In this document: one piece after another, positions 36,193 through 45,917 of the stretch
Numbering within the stretch: position 1 is the stretch's first letter
Layout of the letters: every line of letters starts with the position of its first letter
Origin: Planctomycetota bacterium
GTDB taxonomy: Bacteria; Planctomycetota; Planctomycetia; Pirellulales; Pirellulaceae
NCBI GenBank assembly: GCA_014238905.1
Contig: JABAAE010000009.1
Location: 124,001 to 188,000 of the forward strand
Length of the DNA stretch: 64,000 nucleotides
Direction of reading: 5' to 3'
Notes under the pieces: model-generated
What the model saw: only the letters and a program-made list of their open reading frames with translations
What the model was told of the DNA's origin: nothing
Database searches by the model: none
Made by a program: the position numbers and the translations under genes

Positions 36193-38138
36193 ACTCTAAG
36201 AAAACTCAGGGGTTTTTCCTTTTGCTGGTATTCGTGTGGCTGGGAACCTTTTTTCTCAACGACGGATTTGCCAGCGAATACAACTCACGCAACTTGATTC
36301 GATATTGTTCGATGTTTGGTATCATCGGCATTGGGGTCATGTTTGTTATCGTGACCGGCGGAATCGACCTTTCCATCGGCTCAACGATTGGCCTGATCGG
36401 TGCCTCCCTAGTTCTTTTGATCCGCCTTAATCCAGTCGAATCACTGAAACCGATCGCCGAAGACGACAAGGCAAAAGTCGTCTGTTTTTTTTGGGTACTC
36501 GTCTCGTTGATGGTCCTTGCGAGCCTAGGCTGGCTTGTTTTTTCCTACCTACGGAACAATTTCCGATTTAAAAAAGCTCTCTTTCCATTGATTTTCCTTT
36601 CGTTTTCCATACTGAGCCTGATTGCGTTGAGCGTGGCCAATTCCGACGCGCCTAACACGACGCGAATTCCATGGATCTTCTTCCTGCTGTTCTCAATATC
36701 CATCCACATCGGACTCTTACATGGCGTTTTGATCACGCAATTTCAATTGCAACCGTTTGTGGTCACATTAGGAGGCCTACTTTGTTATCGAGGGCTGATA
36801 CGGTGGCTGACCAACGACACAACGCAGGGATTAGGTTCGACCTTCGATGGCACATTACAACTGGTCGCCAAAGGAGAGGTATGCACCGTTTCCACATTGA
36901 TGTTGTTTGTCGGTTTCGGTACCGCCTTGTATTACGCATTATCGATGATGACCACCAAAAATCGTACAACAGGATCATTCCATACCCAGGTAGTAGGAAT
37001 CAGCATCGGGGCCATCATCGGGCTGATAGGGAGCAGTCGTTTTTGGGGTGGATTTGAACGGACGGATTTCGTCGAATTATTTCAATTATCCATTCTGGGA
37101 ATACCATTTCAGTTTTCGACGTGGACAACCATCGTATCCGATACCGCGGCAACAACACCGCAATGGTTGATGAAAATGTGCTGGGTCCCACTGATCCCCA
37201 TTAGTTTGCTGATGCTGTGGCAACTAGGTATTTCAATGTTCGCGAAACGTTCGGCTGATAAACCGTTAACCGTTTGGTCAAAATCAGATTTCTTTCGACT
37301 TCCACTGGATTTGTTGTGGATGACTGAAAAAAGACAGACACACGGCGTTCAGTTTATTTTGGTTTCCATTTTGGGACTGGCGGTTTCTATTTTCTTTTTA
37401 TGGAACTCGATTTTTTATGCCAATAACGACATAAGTTCAGAGATTTCGGAAACTTCACTTTGGTGGCAAAATATGATTTCGGTTTTCGCCTCCCTGGCGA
37501 TGGTCATGGTTTCCGTATCCAGACTGGGAGAGTGTGTCGCATTGCATGGCAACGAGCCTGCCCGGATTCTCTTCCCAATTGCCGGCGCATTGGCAGTTCT
37601 TGCCGTTTTAGGCAAAACGGATGTCCCAACGACGTTGATTCAGATGCCGTTTTTTGCCATGGTCGGACTGGCAATTTTTGCCATCATCATTTTCGAGAAA
37701 ACGGTTTTTGGACGCTATTTACTGGCTATCGGGAATAACGAAGATGCTGCCAAGTACAGCGGGATCGATACCCAGCAAGTCAAAGTCGCTGCTTACGTGA
37801 TTTGCTCCGGCATAGTCGGGATTGCGGCAATGATTTTCATGTTGGACTTCAATTCAGTTGCACCTACTGGATTCGGTTCCTTTTACGAACTTTATGCGAT
37901 TGCCGCGGTTGTGCTCGGTGGGTGTTCTCTCAGGGGAGGAGAGGCCAACATCATTGGCGTCGTCCTAGGAGCATCCATCATGAGGGTCCTTGCCAATGCT
38001 CCAGATATGATTGATTTTCCGAAAACTCTTGAATACACCATCCTCGGTTTGGTCATTCTGATCGGTGTGATTGTTGACGATAGAATTCGCCGTCAGTCTG
38101 CTCAAAAGGCATTGAAAAACAATGCGCCCAGCGAATGA
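36189..38138 (+). CDS. Sugar ABC transporter permease, double-length (RbsC-like)
   Basis: A 649-residue permease, about twice the normal 310-340. The conserved parts are present in order: GVMFVIVTGGIDLSIGS near residue 53, LQPFVVTLGGLLCYRGLIRWLT near 190, and from about 505 FGRYLLAIGNNEDAAKYSGI, with AIAAVVLGGCSLRGGEANIIG and a final IGVIVDDRIRR. Two extra membrane regions are inserted, at about 80-165 and about 240-475, each with several hydrophobic segments. There is no stop or frame shift, and the insertions have the same base composition, so this looks like a genuine enlarged protein and not a fused neighbour. It overlaps the ATPase gene, so is translationally coupled. Confidence 0.9.
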   Translation: MNSKKTQGFFLLLVFVWLGTFFLNDGFASEYNSRNLIRYCSMFGIIGIGVMFVIVTGGIDLSIGSTIGLIGASLVLLIRLNPVESLKPIAEDDKAKVVCFFWVLVSLMVLASLGWLVFSYLRNNFRFKKALFPLIFLSFSILSLIALSVANSDAPNTTRIPWIFFLLFSISIHIGLLHGVLITQFQLQPFVVTLGGLLCYRGLIRWLTNDTTQGLGSTFDGTLQLVAKGEVCTVSTLMLFVGFGTALYYALSMMTTKNRTTGSFHTQVVGISIGAIIGLIGSSRFWGGFERTDFVELFQLSILGIPFQFSTWTTIVSDTAATTPQWLMKMCWVPLIPISLLMLWQLGISMFAKRSADKPLTVWSKSDFFRLPLDLLWMTEKRQTHGVQFILVSILGLAVSIFFLWNSIFYANNDISSEISETSLWWQNMISVFASLAMVMVSVSRLGECVALHGNEPARILFPIAGALAVLAVLGKTDVPTTLIQMPFFAMVGLAIFAIIIFEKTVFGRYLLAIGNNEDAAKYSGIDTQQVKVAAYVICSGIVGIAAMIFMLDFNSVAPTGFGSFYELYAIAAVVLGGCSLRGGEANIIGVVLGASIMRVLANAPDMIDFPKTLEYTILGLVILIGVIVDDRIRRQSAQKALKNNAPSE

Positions 38139-38281
38139 ACTGGTGGCTCTGCGTGGATACTTTTCTACCAAATCAAATCGCTAATCATCCATGATGACGA
38201 TCGATCCACGCCCCAGCGGAGAATAACAGTTAGCAACATTGTTCAATCAAACATCCTTGAACCGACCAAAGGAACAGGTAT

Positions 38282-41200
38282 TTGAGCGATAGACCACTGT
38301 CGATCGAAAGCATAAGAAAAAAAATTCCTGAGATTCTGATCAGGGACAGGTTCAGTCTGCGCCGCAAGCTGAATCAAGCTCAAAAGCTGGCTCCTGAAAA
38401 AAGAATCTCAAGAACGGAGGCAATTTCCAACGCCATAGAAGACTCTCTGGAAATCGTTCAACAACGGCGGCAACAGATTCCCGAAATTCAATTCCCCTTG
38501 GATCTCCCGATTTCTCAACGGAGTGAAGAGTTGGTGGAATTGATCAAACAAAACCAAGTCATCATCGTTTGTGGTGAAACCGGTTCTGGAAAGTCGACCC
38601 AGTTGCCCAAAATCTGTCTTGAAGCAGGACAAGGCGTCTTCGGAAAAATTGGTCACACCCAACCTCGTCGGATTGCTGCTAGAAGTGTCGCATCCAGGAT
38701 CGCGGAGGAACTCAACGTCGCGGTAGGAAAACAGGTCGGATATAAAATTCGATTTTCAGACAAGACCACCAAGCTCTCCAACATCAAGTTGATGACCGAT
38801 GGCATACTCTTGGCCGAGACTCAAACCGATCGCTACCTTGAAGAATACGATACGATCATCCTTGATGAGGCCCATGAAAGATCACTTAATATCGACTTCC
38901 TGATGGGGTACCTGAAGAACACCCTTGCCAAACGACCGGATCTCAAACTAATCGTTACTTCGGCCACTATTGACGCAATCCGATTTCGAGACCATTTTTC
39001 CAATGCGACGCATCCTGCTCCAGTGATCACCGTCGAGGGCCGAACGTTCCCGGTGGAAACGTACTACCGACCGGTGGAGTCCGTGTCCGGAACTGAGGGC
39101 GACCTTTTCGAAGCCATCCAGCAATCCGTTAGCGAACTACTGGACCGGGACCCGGGCGACATTCTTATCTTTCTTCCTACGGAAAAAGACATACGAACGG
39201 CTACCAAGAAACTACGCGGTGCCAACGAACTCAATAGCACCTCGCGTTCCATTGAAATACTGCCGCTCTACGCCCGACTTGGAGTCGACAATCAAAACAA
39301 GATTTTTAAGCCCCAAAAATCGCTTAGGATTGTGTTGGCCACCAACGTGGCAGAGTCCTCGATCACTGTCCCACGAATTAAGTACGTTATCGATACTGGC
39401 ACTGCACGAATCAGCCGATATGCATCCAGAAGCAAGATCCAAAGGCTTCCAGTAGAAAAAATCTCTCAAGCATCCGCAAAACAGAGGGCAGGGCGGTGTG
39501 GACGACTCGGGCCAGGTGTTTGCATTCGACTATTTTCCGAAGAAGATTTTGATTCCAGAGATCCATTTACCACGCCCGAAATTCGTCGAACCAACCTGGC
39601 ATCTGTCATCCTGCAGTCCAAATCCATGCACATGGGGGATGTTGAAAGCATTGATTTCCTAGACCCCCCCAGACCGGAAGCCATTCGTGACGGCTATAAA
39701 ACCCTGTTCGAAATAGGGGCCACCAATACACACCGCAAACTAACATCCATCGGTAATCGCATCCAAAATTTCCCATGCGACCCCAGAATCTCAAGGATGA
39801 TCCTCGCCGCCAACGACGAAGGTGTCCTGGCAGACGTCTTGATCATCGCGGCAGCATTAGAGACGCAGGATGTCAGGGACCGCCCTGCAGAAAAACAGAA
39901 ACAGGCAGATGCGGCTCATGAACAATTTAAGGACAGCGATTCCGATTTCCTTGTCCTGTTAAAGATCTGGGATTTTTTCCATCAACAAAAAAAGGTGCTC
40001 TCCAACAACCAGCTAAAAAAAGTTATGCAGCAAAACTTTCTTTCGTTCACCCGAATGCGAGAATGGCTGGAGGTTTTTCGTCAGCTCCGCGAATTGTGTC
40101 TCCAACAAAAAATCAAAATTGGATCCAGGCGAAATGATTACGACCGCATCCATCGTTCGCTTCTTGCGGGTCTACTATCCGGAATTGCCATCCGAGGCGA
40201 AAAACACATTTACCAAGGCGCTGGGGGCATGTCATTCAATCTTTGGCCGGGGAGCGGGCTGAGTGACCAAAATCCGAAATGGATCTTGGGATCGGAATTG
40301 GTCGAGACTTCAAAACGATTCATCAGAAATGTGGCCAGGATTCAACCAGCCTGGATTGAGCCATTGGGTAAACATTTGGTCACCCGCAGTCATAGCGACC
40401 CTCATTGGCATGTCAAATCAGAACAGGTGATGGCTTTTGAGAAGGTCTCACTTTTTGGTTTGGTCATCGTGCCCAGAAGAGCAGTCGCATTCAGGAATAT
40501 TGAACCCCATACCTGTCGCACGCTGTTCATCGAAGAGGGACTAATTCTGGAGCAGATGAACCGTCCATTCGTCTTTCTGGAAAACAACCGAGAGATTATT
40601 TCTCAAGCTGAATCACTGGCAACAAAAACGCGCCGCCGGGATTTAATAGTGGAAACTGCTACCATTTTTCGTTTTTACGATGACCGACTTCCGGACCACG
40701 TGATCGACGGAGCTTCTCTCTTTAAATGGTTAAAGGAAAGCAGAGAGAACGAAGACCGTCTGTGCCTGACCACGAAAGATCTTCTCGAATCAGACCCGGA
40801 AAATAATGGCGGGCTTTTCCCAGAAGACCTCCACTCGAATAAGCTCAAACTGGACCTTTCGTACGTCTTTGAACCTGGCAATGACGACGATGGCGTCACG
40901 ACACGAATTCCAGCAGTTGCCCTATCCCAAATCCAGGAATCCCAGATGGAATGGCTGATTCCCGGCCTGGTAGAGCAAAAGATTGCTTCGTTGATCCGTT
41001 CTCTCCCGAAATCAAAACGACGCATGTTGGTGCCTGCTCCGGACAAAGCGAAAGCAGTATCCAGAAAAATCACCTTTGGTCAGGGAGATTTTTTGAATAT
41101 CGTCGCCACGGCACTTTCGGAGATGACCGAGGAACCGGTCAACCCCGAAGATTTTAACCTGACAAAACTCGAGCCTCATCTTCGTATGAATATTGCGGTA

Positions 41201-42181
41201 ACGGGTGAAGATGGCGAAATCGTCGACCAAGGACGTGACCTTCTCGAATTACAACAAAAATACTGCGACCAGCAATCAAAAGAGCTTCGAGATCTTCAAA
41301 ATCCCCAATGGCATGCCGACGGCCTGAGCAACTGGGATTTCGGAACGATTTCCAAAAGCATTCAGATATCACATGGTGATATAGAAATCCCGGCCTTTCC
41401 GGCTATTATCGACAAGGGTGACTCGATTTCTTTGAGACTGGTCCCTTCCAGCTCAATGGCAGAAAAGGAATCCAAATTCGGGGCCATGCGATTGGCGGTT
41501 ATCCGTCACAAAAAGCAGCTCAAGGGTCAAATTCGCTGGTTGCCGGACGTCGATAGATACACACTTGCTGCTGCCCAAATTGGTGGGGTAGAAAAGTTTA
41601 GGTCGGGCCTCATCGACCTGATTGCCAAACGGAGCTTCATCGATGGTTTCCCTAATCATCCTCAGTCTGAATTGGAATTCAATCAGAGGTTTACCAATTC
41701 CACCGAGTCGATCAGCATCGCAACGCAAGAGATTGCTACACTACTGCCCAATTTCTTTGATCATCACCAGAAGCTAGTCAAACGAATCTCCGACACTTCA
41801 GCCGAAACCTACGGCCAAGTTTTGTCATCGATCAAGAGTCAATTGTCGCGTTTGTTTCAGGACCAGTTTTGGGTGTCAACTCCCTGGTTATGGCTGCAGA
41901 GGTTCCCTGTCTATTTCGAGTCCGCCTCTCACCGCCTGCAAAAGCTAAATAGATCCTCGCTCGGTCAGCAATTAGAAAAACAAAAGTTACTTGATCGTTT
42001 CCATGAGATACACAAAGACCTCGCAAAGCGACATCAAGCGCAAGGAATCCACTGCGATGATTTAGTAGAATTTCGTTGGATGATCGAAGAGTTGTCTGTT
42101 TCAATCTTCAGCCAGCAACTGGGCACCCGCCTCCCTGTTTCTGAAAAACGCCTCGAAAAACAACTCGCCAAAATATCCTGA
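38282..42181 (+). CDS. hrpA: ATP-dependent RNA helicase HrpA
   Basis: A 1299-residue DEAH-box helicase, the same length as E. coli HrpA (about 1300). Motifs are GETGSGKST (Walker A, near residue 96), DEAH, SATID, and QRAGRCGRLGPG (motif VI). The helicase-associated and OB-fold domains follow, and the last 600 residues match the DUF3418-type C-terminal region of HrpA. Start is a TTG at 38282 with AAGGAACAGG upstream; no in-frame ATG is near. HrpA unwinds RNA and in enteric bacteria helps process certain mRNAs and rescue stalled ribosomes. The gene stands alone, 143 bases after the ABC permease. Confidence 0.94.
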   Translation: MSDRPLSIESIRKKIPEILIRDRFSLRRKLNQAQKLAPEKRISRTEAISNAIEDSLEIVQQRRQQIPEIQFPLDLPISQRSEELVELIKQNQVIIVCGETGSGKSTQLPKICLEAGQGVFGKIGHTQPRRIAARSVASRIAEELNVAVGKQVGYKIRFSDKTTKLSNIKLMTDGILLAETQTDRYLEEYDTIILDEAHERSLNIDFLMGYLKNTLAKRPDLKLIVTSATIDAIRFRDHFSNATHPAPVITVEGRTFPVETYYRPVESVSGTEGDLFEAIQQSVSELLDRDPGDILIFLPTEKDIRTATKKLRGANELNSTSRSIEILPLYARLGVDNQNKIFKPQKSLRIVLATNVAESSITVPRIKYVIDTGTARISRYASRSKIQRLPVEKISQASAKQRAGRCGRLGPGVCIRLFSEEDFDSRDPFTTPEIRRTNLASVILQSKSMHMGDVESIDFLDPPRPEAIRDGYKTLFEIGATNTHRKLTSIGNRIQNFPCDPRISRMILAANDEGVLADVLIIAAALETQDVRDRPAEKQKQADAAHEQFKDSDSDFLVLLKIWDFFHQQKKVLSNNQLKKVMQQNFLSFTRMREWLEVFRQLRELCLQQKIKIGSRRNDYDRIHRSLLAGLLSGIAIRGEKHIYQGAGGMSFNLWPGSGLSDQNPKWILGSELVETSKRFIRNVARIQPAWIEPLGKHLVTRSHSDPHWHVKSEQVMAFEKVSLFGLVIVPRRAVAFRNIEPHTCRTLFIEEGLILEQMNRPFVFLENNREIISQAESLATKTRRRDLIVETATIFRFYDDRLPDHVIDGASLFKWLKESRENEDRLCLTTKDLLESDPENNGGLFPEDLHSNKLKLDLSYVFEPGNDDDGVTTRIPAVALSQIQESQMEWLIPGLVEQKIASLIRSLPKSKRRMLVPAPDKAKAVSRKITFGQGDFLNIVATALSEMTEEPVNPEDFNLTKLEPHLRMNIAVTGEDGEIVDQGRDLLELQQKYCDQQSKELRDLQNPQWHADGLSNWDFGTISKSIQISHGDIEIPAFPAIIDKGDSISLRLVPSSSMAEKESKFGAMRLAVIRHKKQLKGQIRWLPDVDRYTLAAAQIGGVEKFRSGLIDLIAKRSFIDGFPNHPQSELEFNQRFTNSTESISIATQEIATLLPNFFDHHQKLVKRISDTSAETYGQVLSSIKSQLSRLFQDQFWVSTPWLWLQRFPVYFESASHRLQKLNRSSLGQQLEKQKLLDRFHEIHKDLAKRHQAQGIHCDDLVEFRWMIEELSVSIFSQQLGTRLPVSEKRLEKQLAKIS

Positions 42182-42244
42182 TCCATTTCAGATTGAGCAG
42201 CGGATCAAACCACGAAGCACCAGAGAAGAACCAAACGGTTTCCC

Positions 42245-42976
42245 TTATTTTTTTCTTAGCAACAAATGGACATTGGCAACATCCCACATGTAGTGGGCGA
42301 TTTTGTGTTTTTTGGCGATTCGAATGTGCTCCTTGGATTTGTCGTTCTGACCTTGGACCTCATAGAGTAATCCAATGTAAAGATTGGCGTAAAACCTGGC
42401 CGAGTTTTTTTCCGCGTCATTAGTCGATTGTTTTTCGGCCGCCGCTAGAACCTCTGTCGGTGTCAGGTTGCCTCGATACATTTCGTAGATTTGCATCATC
42501 GGAACACGTCGATCATTTCGAATCGGCAGCAAATTCTTTTTGGCGGCCTCGATGCCATCCGCTTTAGCAACACACAGAAATCGCCAAGCTGAGTTTTCGA
42601 CATCGTTGTCATGATACGTCTGATAGATTTCAAATTGCTTGGCACCTTGCCCATATTTTTCTAGATAGTAAAGGGAAATCCCCCGCTCCCACTGTCTTGA
42701 CTTAACGCCGGGGCTCAGGCTGACATGTTGATCAAAATCAGCTACCGAATCCTTGATTTCTCCCGCTTGAAATCGAACTCGGCCCCGGTAATAAAATGCG
42801 TTTGAGAGTTTTGGTTGTATTGCCAAAATGGATGTCAAGCTTTTATCGGCTGATCGGTAATCCGCCTGGTCGATAGACTTCCGTACAGACTCCCATAATT
42901 TTTCAACTTTTTCTGTGCTATCATCTTCAAAAGCCAGTGTTGAGACCGGAATGAAAAGCAGGAAAACAAAATTCAT
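42245..42976 (-). CDS. Secreted TPR-like protein
   Basis: A 243-residue protein with a short N-terminal hydrophobic leader (MNFVFLLFIPVSTLAFED). The rest is a solenoid of helices with TPR character, for example NAFYYRGRVRFQAGEIKDSV and GISLYYLEKYGQGAKQFEIY, each about 34 residues, and a later YIGLLYEVQGQNDKSKEH. It is probably exported and acts in protein contact. AAGAGGT lies just before the ATG at 42976. It is convergent with hrpA. No more specific role can be given. Confidence 0.82.
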   Translation of the reverse strand: MNFVFLLFIPVSTLAFEDDSTEKVEKLWESVRKSIDQADYRSADKSLTSILAIQPKLSNAFYYRGRVRFQAGEIKDSVADFDQHVSLSPGVKSRQWERGISLYYLEKYGQGAKQFEIYQTYHDNDVENSAWRFLCVAKADGIEAAKKNLLPIRNDRRVPMMQIYEMYRGNLTPTEVLAAAEKQSTNDAEKNSARFYANLYIGLLYEVQGQNDKSKEHIRIAKKHKIAHYMWDVANVHLLLRKK

Positions 42977-43388
42977 GGATTACCTCTTGATGATGTCTGA
43001 CGATGCAAAAAAGTGGTTTTTCGGACCAGATTAATGGTTGTTCACGATATCCGACACCCGGACAGGACACAACAAATTCACTCGAAATACGATCGAAATT
43101 TAGCGTTACAATTCGTTGACCCTGAATATCTAATTCTGCCGCCTGTTGCCATTCTCTGTTTGTCGTCCGGGTCAGCACCAAGGCGACGGTATCTTCCTCG
43201 CCTGTTCTTCAAGTTGTTCAAGTGGCTAGGACATTTTTTTTCAGTGCCCAACGTCTGGGAATTTCGTCGCCACTCTGATTACGCTAAAATGGGAATACAT
43301 TCTGCCGATCATTAGACCGAATTTCGGAAATAATGGTTTAGCTGAATCGGGTTTGTCACTCCTTTTTTACTTCAATGGCTAGATTGAA
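42977..43388. other. Intergenic region, nothing recognised
   Basis: About 410 bases between the divergent TPR and FG-GAP genes; it should hold both promoters. I see no strong hairpin, RNA gene, repeat or credible coding frame. Confidence 0.5.
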
Positions 43389-44576
43389 ATGCATGATATG
43401 AAGACCCTTTCTGTGTTGAGCCTGATATTGGTTCCGATGGTCGTTTTTTCTCAGGACCAACCCGAAAGACAACAGATTCAATTTGTGAAAAAACAGCTCG
43501 ACTCGACATTTCGCAGTGAAGGCGTTGCGGTCGGCGATTTTAATAAAGACGGCAAAATGGATATTGCTGCAGGTTTCGTCTGGTACGCCGCCCCAGACTG
43601 GAAAATGTTTACAGTATTGGAGACCGCTCCCAAGTTCAAAGTGCCTGGCTACAGCAACAGTTTTTGCACTTTTGCAGAAGATTTTAACGGAGACGGATGG
43701 ACAGACATTGCGGTCGTTGATTTCCCGGGAACTCAGACATGGTGGTTTGAAAATCCCCAAGGGAAACCAGGACCTTGGAAAAAGCATACATTGACATCAG
43801 TCACTAATAATGAAAGCCCTCAGCTCTTTGACATCGACGGTGATGGTAAAAACGAGCTGATCGCAGCTGTGGCTCCCAATACCAAAGAATCCGATGGCCC
43901 CAATAGGGCGATGGCGTTTATGGCTCGTGGAAAAGACGTTACCCAACCTTGGACGATCCACCAAATCTCTGAAAAGGCCGCACCCTTTACCACCAAGTAC
44001 TCACACGGACTGGGCATTGGTGATATCAATGGCGACGGTCGAAACGACATCATTGTGCCAGCGGGTTGGTGGCAGGCTCCCCTCCGCCAAAAATCAGGAA
44101 AGTGGCAGTTTAACAACGCCAACTTTGGAAAAGAGGGTGCCACGATGCACGTCTTCGATATTGATGGCGATGGTGATAACGATGTCCTGGGAAGCAGTCC
44201 ACACAAGTTCGGTGTCTGGTGGTATGAGCAAACCACTGCCAATCAATGGAAAACACATGAGATTGATCGCACTTTCTCTCAGACTCACGCGGTGTGTTTA
44301 GGTGACATCAACAATGACGGGCTTCCCGATTTTGTGACAGGAAAACGTTGGTTTGCTCACAACGGTGGTGATCCCGGCGCCAAAGACCCGGCCGTGATGC
44401 ACTGGTTTGAGTTGAAACGTGAAAATGGCAAGGCTTACTGGATCCGACATCAATTCGATCACGACAGCGGAATCGGCACGCAATTCGAAGTCGCTGATGT
44501 TAACGGGGATCAACTGCTGGACGTCGTCACTTCTAATAAAAAAGGCGTGTTCTATTTTCAACAGGTTCGCAAATAG
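43389..44576 (+). CDS. Secreted FG-GAP/VCBS repeat protein
   Basis: A 395-residue exported protein with a signal peptide (to about residue 22, ending VVFSQ-DQPE). It carries about seven FG-GAP/VCBS-type repeats, each with a calcium-binding loop: DFNKDGKMD, DFNGDGWTD, DIDGDGKNE, DINGDGRND, DIDGDGDND, DINNDGLPD and DVNGDQLLD. These form a seven-bladed propeller like that of integrin alpha chains. Start is ATG 43389 or 43398 (MKTL...). Such proteins are common in planctomycetes and may bind surfaces or polysaccharides. No enzymatic domain is visible. Confidence 0.9.
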   Translation: MHDMKTLSVLSLILVPMVVFSQDQPERQQIQFVKKQLDSTFRSEGVAVGDFNKDGKMDIAAGFVWYAAPDWKMFTVLETAPKFKVPGYSNSFCTFAEDFNGDGWTDIAVVDFPGTQTWWFENPQGKPGPWKKHTLTSVTNNESPQLFDIDGDGKNELIAAVAPNTKESDGPNRAMAFMARGKDVTQPWTIHQISEKAAPFTTKYSHGLGIGDINGDGRNDIIVPAGWWQAPLRQKSGKWQFNNANFGKEGATMHVFDIDGDGDNDVLGSSPHKFGVWWYEQTTANQWKTHEIDRTFSQTHAVCLGDINNDGLPDFVTGKRWFAHNGGDPGAKDPAVMHWFELKRENGKAYWIRHQFDHDSGIGTQFEVADVNGDQLLDVVTSNKKGVFYFQQVRK

Positions 44577-44838
44577 CTCCCCATCCGACTTATCAGAGCA
44601 ATGGCATGCCGGAACCCCCCGGACTCCGCTTACCGCGGCGTTGACAATGCAAATTGATCAGTAAAAATTGCTTTTGGTGAGGCGAAACCCATTACGAACG
44701 GGACAGCCGAAAACTGGCTGGCCGATGGGTCTCGATGTTAGACTCTTTTATTGCACGCGCTCTATATTGCACCAACATTCCGGTGGCAAAAAACGAAGAC
44801 CACTATCAACGACTACGGAACTTTCAATAATAATTGAC

Positions 44839-45294
44839 ATGAAAAAATACAAATCAACACATATCTCTTTTGTCTATCCTGAAAACTGGACGCTTTTTGA
44901 AAATGATGGAGACGAGGTCTCCGGCGAAGACGAGACCAATGAAGTGACACTTCAAAATCCTAATGGATCACAATGGACCGTCGCCCTATACGAAAAGGAA
45001 GAGACAACGGATTCTCTTGTCAAAAGAGCCATTGCCGTTTTTGAATCGGAATACGAAGACCTCGAAATCGAGAACACCACTGAGTCTGTTGGAGACTGCA
45101 AATTAAGCGGAGTCGATATCAATTTCTTTTTACTCGACTTGCTGGTTGTCGCCGAAATCCGAATCCTTGAAAGGGCGGATGACAATTTGCTGATTATTCT
45201 TCAGTCCGAATCAAAAGAACTTGATGAAAACCGAGAAGTATTCCAAGCGATCTTCTTGAGCTTACTGAATCCAGATCTCGCCGATTCATTTTGA
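44839..45294 (+). CDS. Acidic protein of unknown function (DcrB/DUF1795-like)
   Basis: A 151-residue acidic protein. From the ATG at 44839 it begins MKKYKSTHISFVYPENWTLF, a pattern reminiscent of PsbP/DcrB/DUF1795 proteins whose first strands read 'ISF.YP..W'. The rest is a mix of acidic strands and helices. There is no signal peptide or membrane segment. A longer form from 44668 is possible, but its added 57 residues are not protein-like. The resemblance is weak and I do not assign a function. Confidence 0.65.
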   Translation: MKKYKSTHISFVYPENWTLFENDGDEVSGEDETNEVTLQNPNGSQWTVALYEKEETTDSLVKRAIAVFESEYEDLEIENTTESVGDCKLSGVDINFFLLDLLVVAEIRILERADDNLLIILQSESKELDENREVFQAIFLSLLNPDLADSF

Positions 45295-45917
45295 AATAAT
45301 GCGTGTCACACACTTCCAGAGTATCCAAAACCGGCATGACATAGCAATCCAGAACCGCCGCGCTGGCCGACCCAGTCGTTAAACGTAAAACCAGTTTCCA
45401 GTCAGACTTACCGGCGAATCTGCTCATCCCAATCACCTCAGGCAACCAGCCTGTTCGCCTATCACCCGCCACAATACCCCATAGTCGATTCTGGTAACGG
45501 TCATTGGATTAAAGACCAATCTTTGATACCAAACGGTTGTAACGATAAGTCGTAACACGACGTTGATTCTGCAAAAAAAAGCACGTAAAGTCGGGCGTCG
45601 CAACACCGTTGAAATAATGACTGGTACCAGCGACCTAGAGTTATTTTGACCAAGTCAGATCAGTCCGCAAACACGTAATTCGAGATCAATGCTCGATTCG
45701 GATTGCTCGATTCGTATCATGGCAGAATGCCTATTGGGGGTCCGCTCAGTGCAACTGACCCACAGTCGACTGGCACGGAAAGCCGTCTTGCTGAACGAAT
45801 AACCGACGAGCCGTTACGGCTCGTCGGTTAACCCCGCTTTTGCTTGGCATGGCCTAAAAAGGCCCGAAAAACCAATTTAATTCCTAGGTGGTTCTGAGGA
45901 AACTCCGCCAGCTTCCT
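45295..45917. other. Long convergent intergenic region with hairpins
   Basis: About 620 bases between convergent genes. It holds a perfect 14-bp inverted repeat (45800-45830) and a small hairpin GGCCTAAAAAGGCC (45851-45864). A 92-codon leftward frame at its left side has no ribosome site or family resemblance. Convergent genes do not need this much space, so it may contain a decayed gene or RNA, but I cannot recognise one. Confidence 0.45.
45800..45830. terminator. Perfect 14-bp inverted repeat between convergent genes
   Basis: Arms TAACCGACGAGCCG and CGGCTCGTCGGTTA flank the loop TTA. It is GC-rich and lies between two gene 3' ends, 87 bases beyond the stop of the leftward gene and about 500 beyond the rightward one. 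No T-run follows on either strand, so intrinsic termination is possible but not certain. Confidence 0.45.

Noticed and set aside
36189-38138. Idea that the 649-residue permease is two genes fused by error
   Set aside because: Only one set of conserved permease blocks is present, in correct order and one uninterrupted frame.
45194-45472. Leftward 92-codon frame as a possible pseudogene
   Set aside because: No recognised family, no ribosome site, and it overlaps the end of a better-supported gene.
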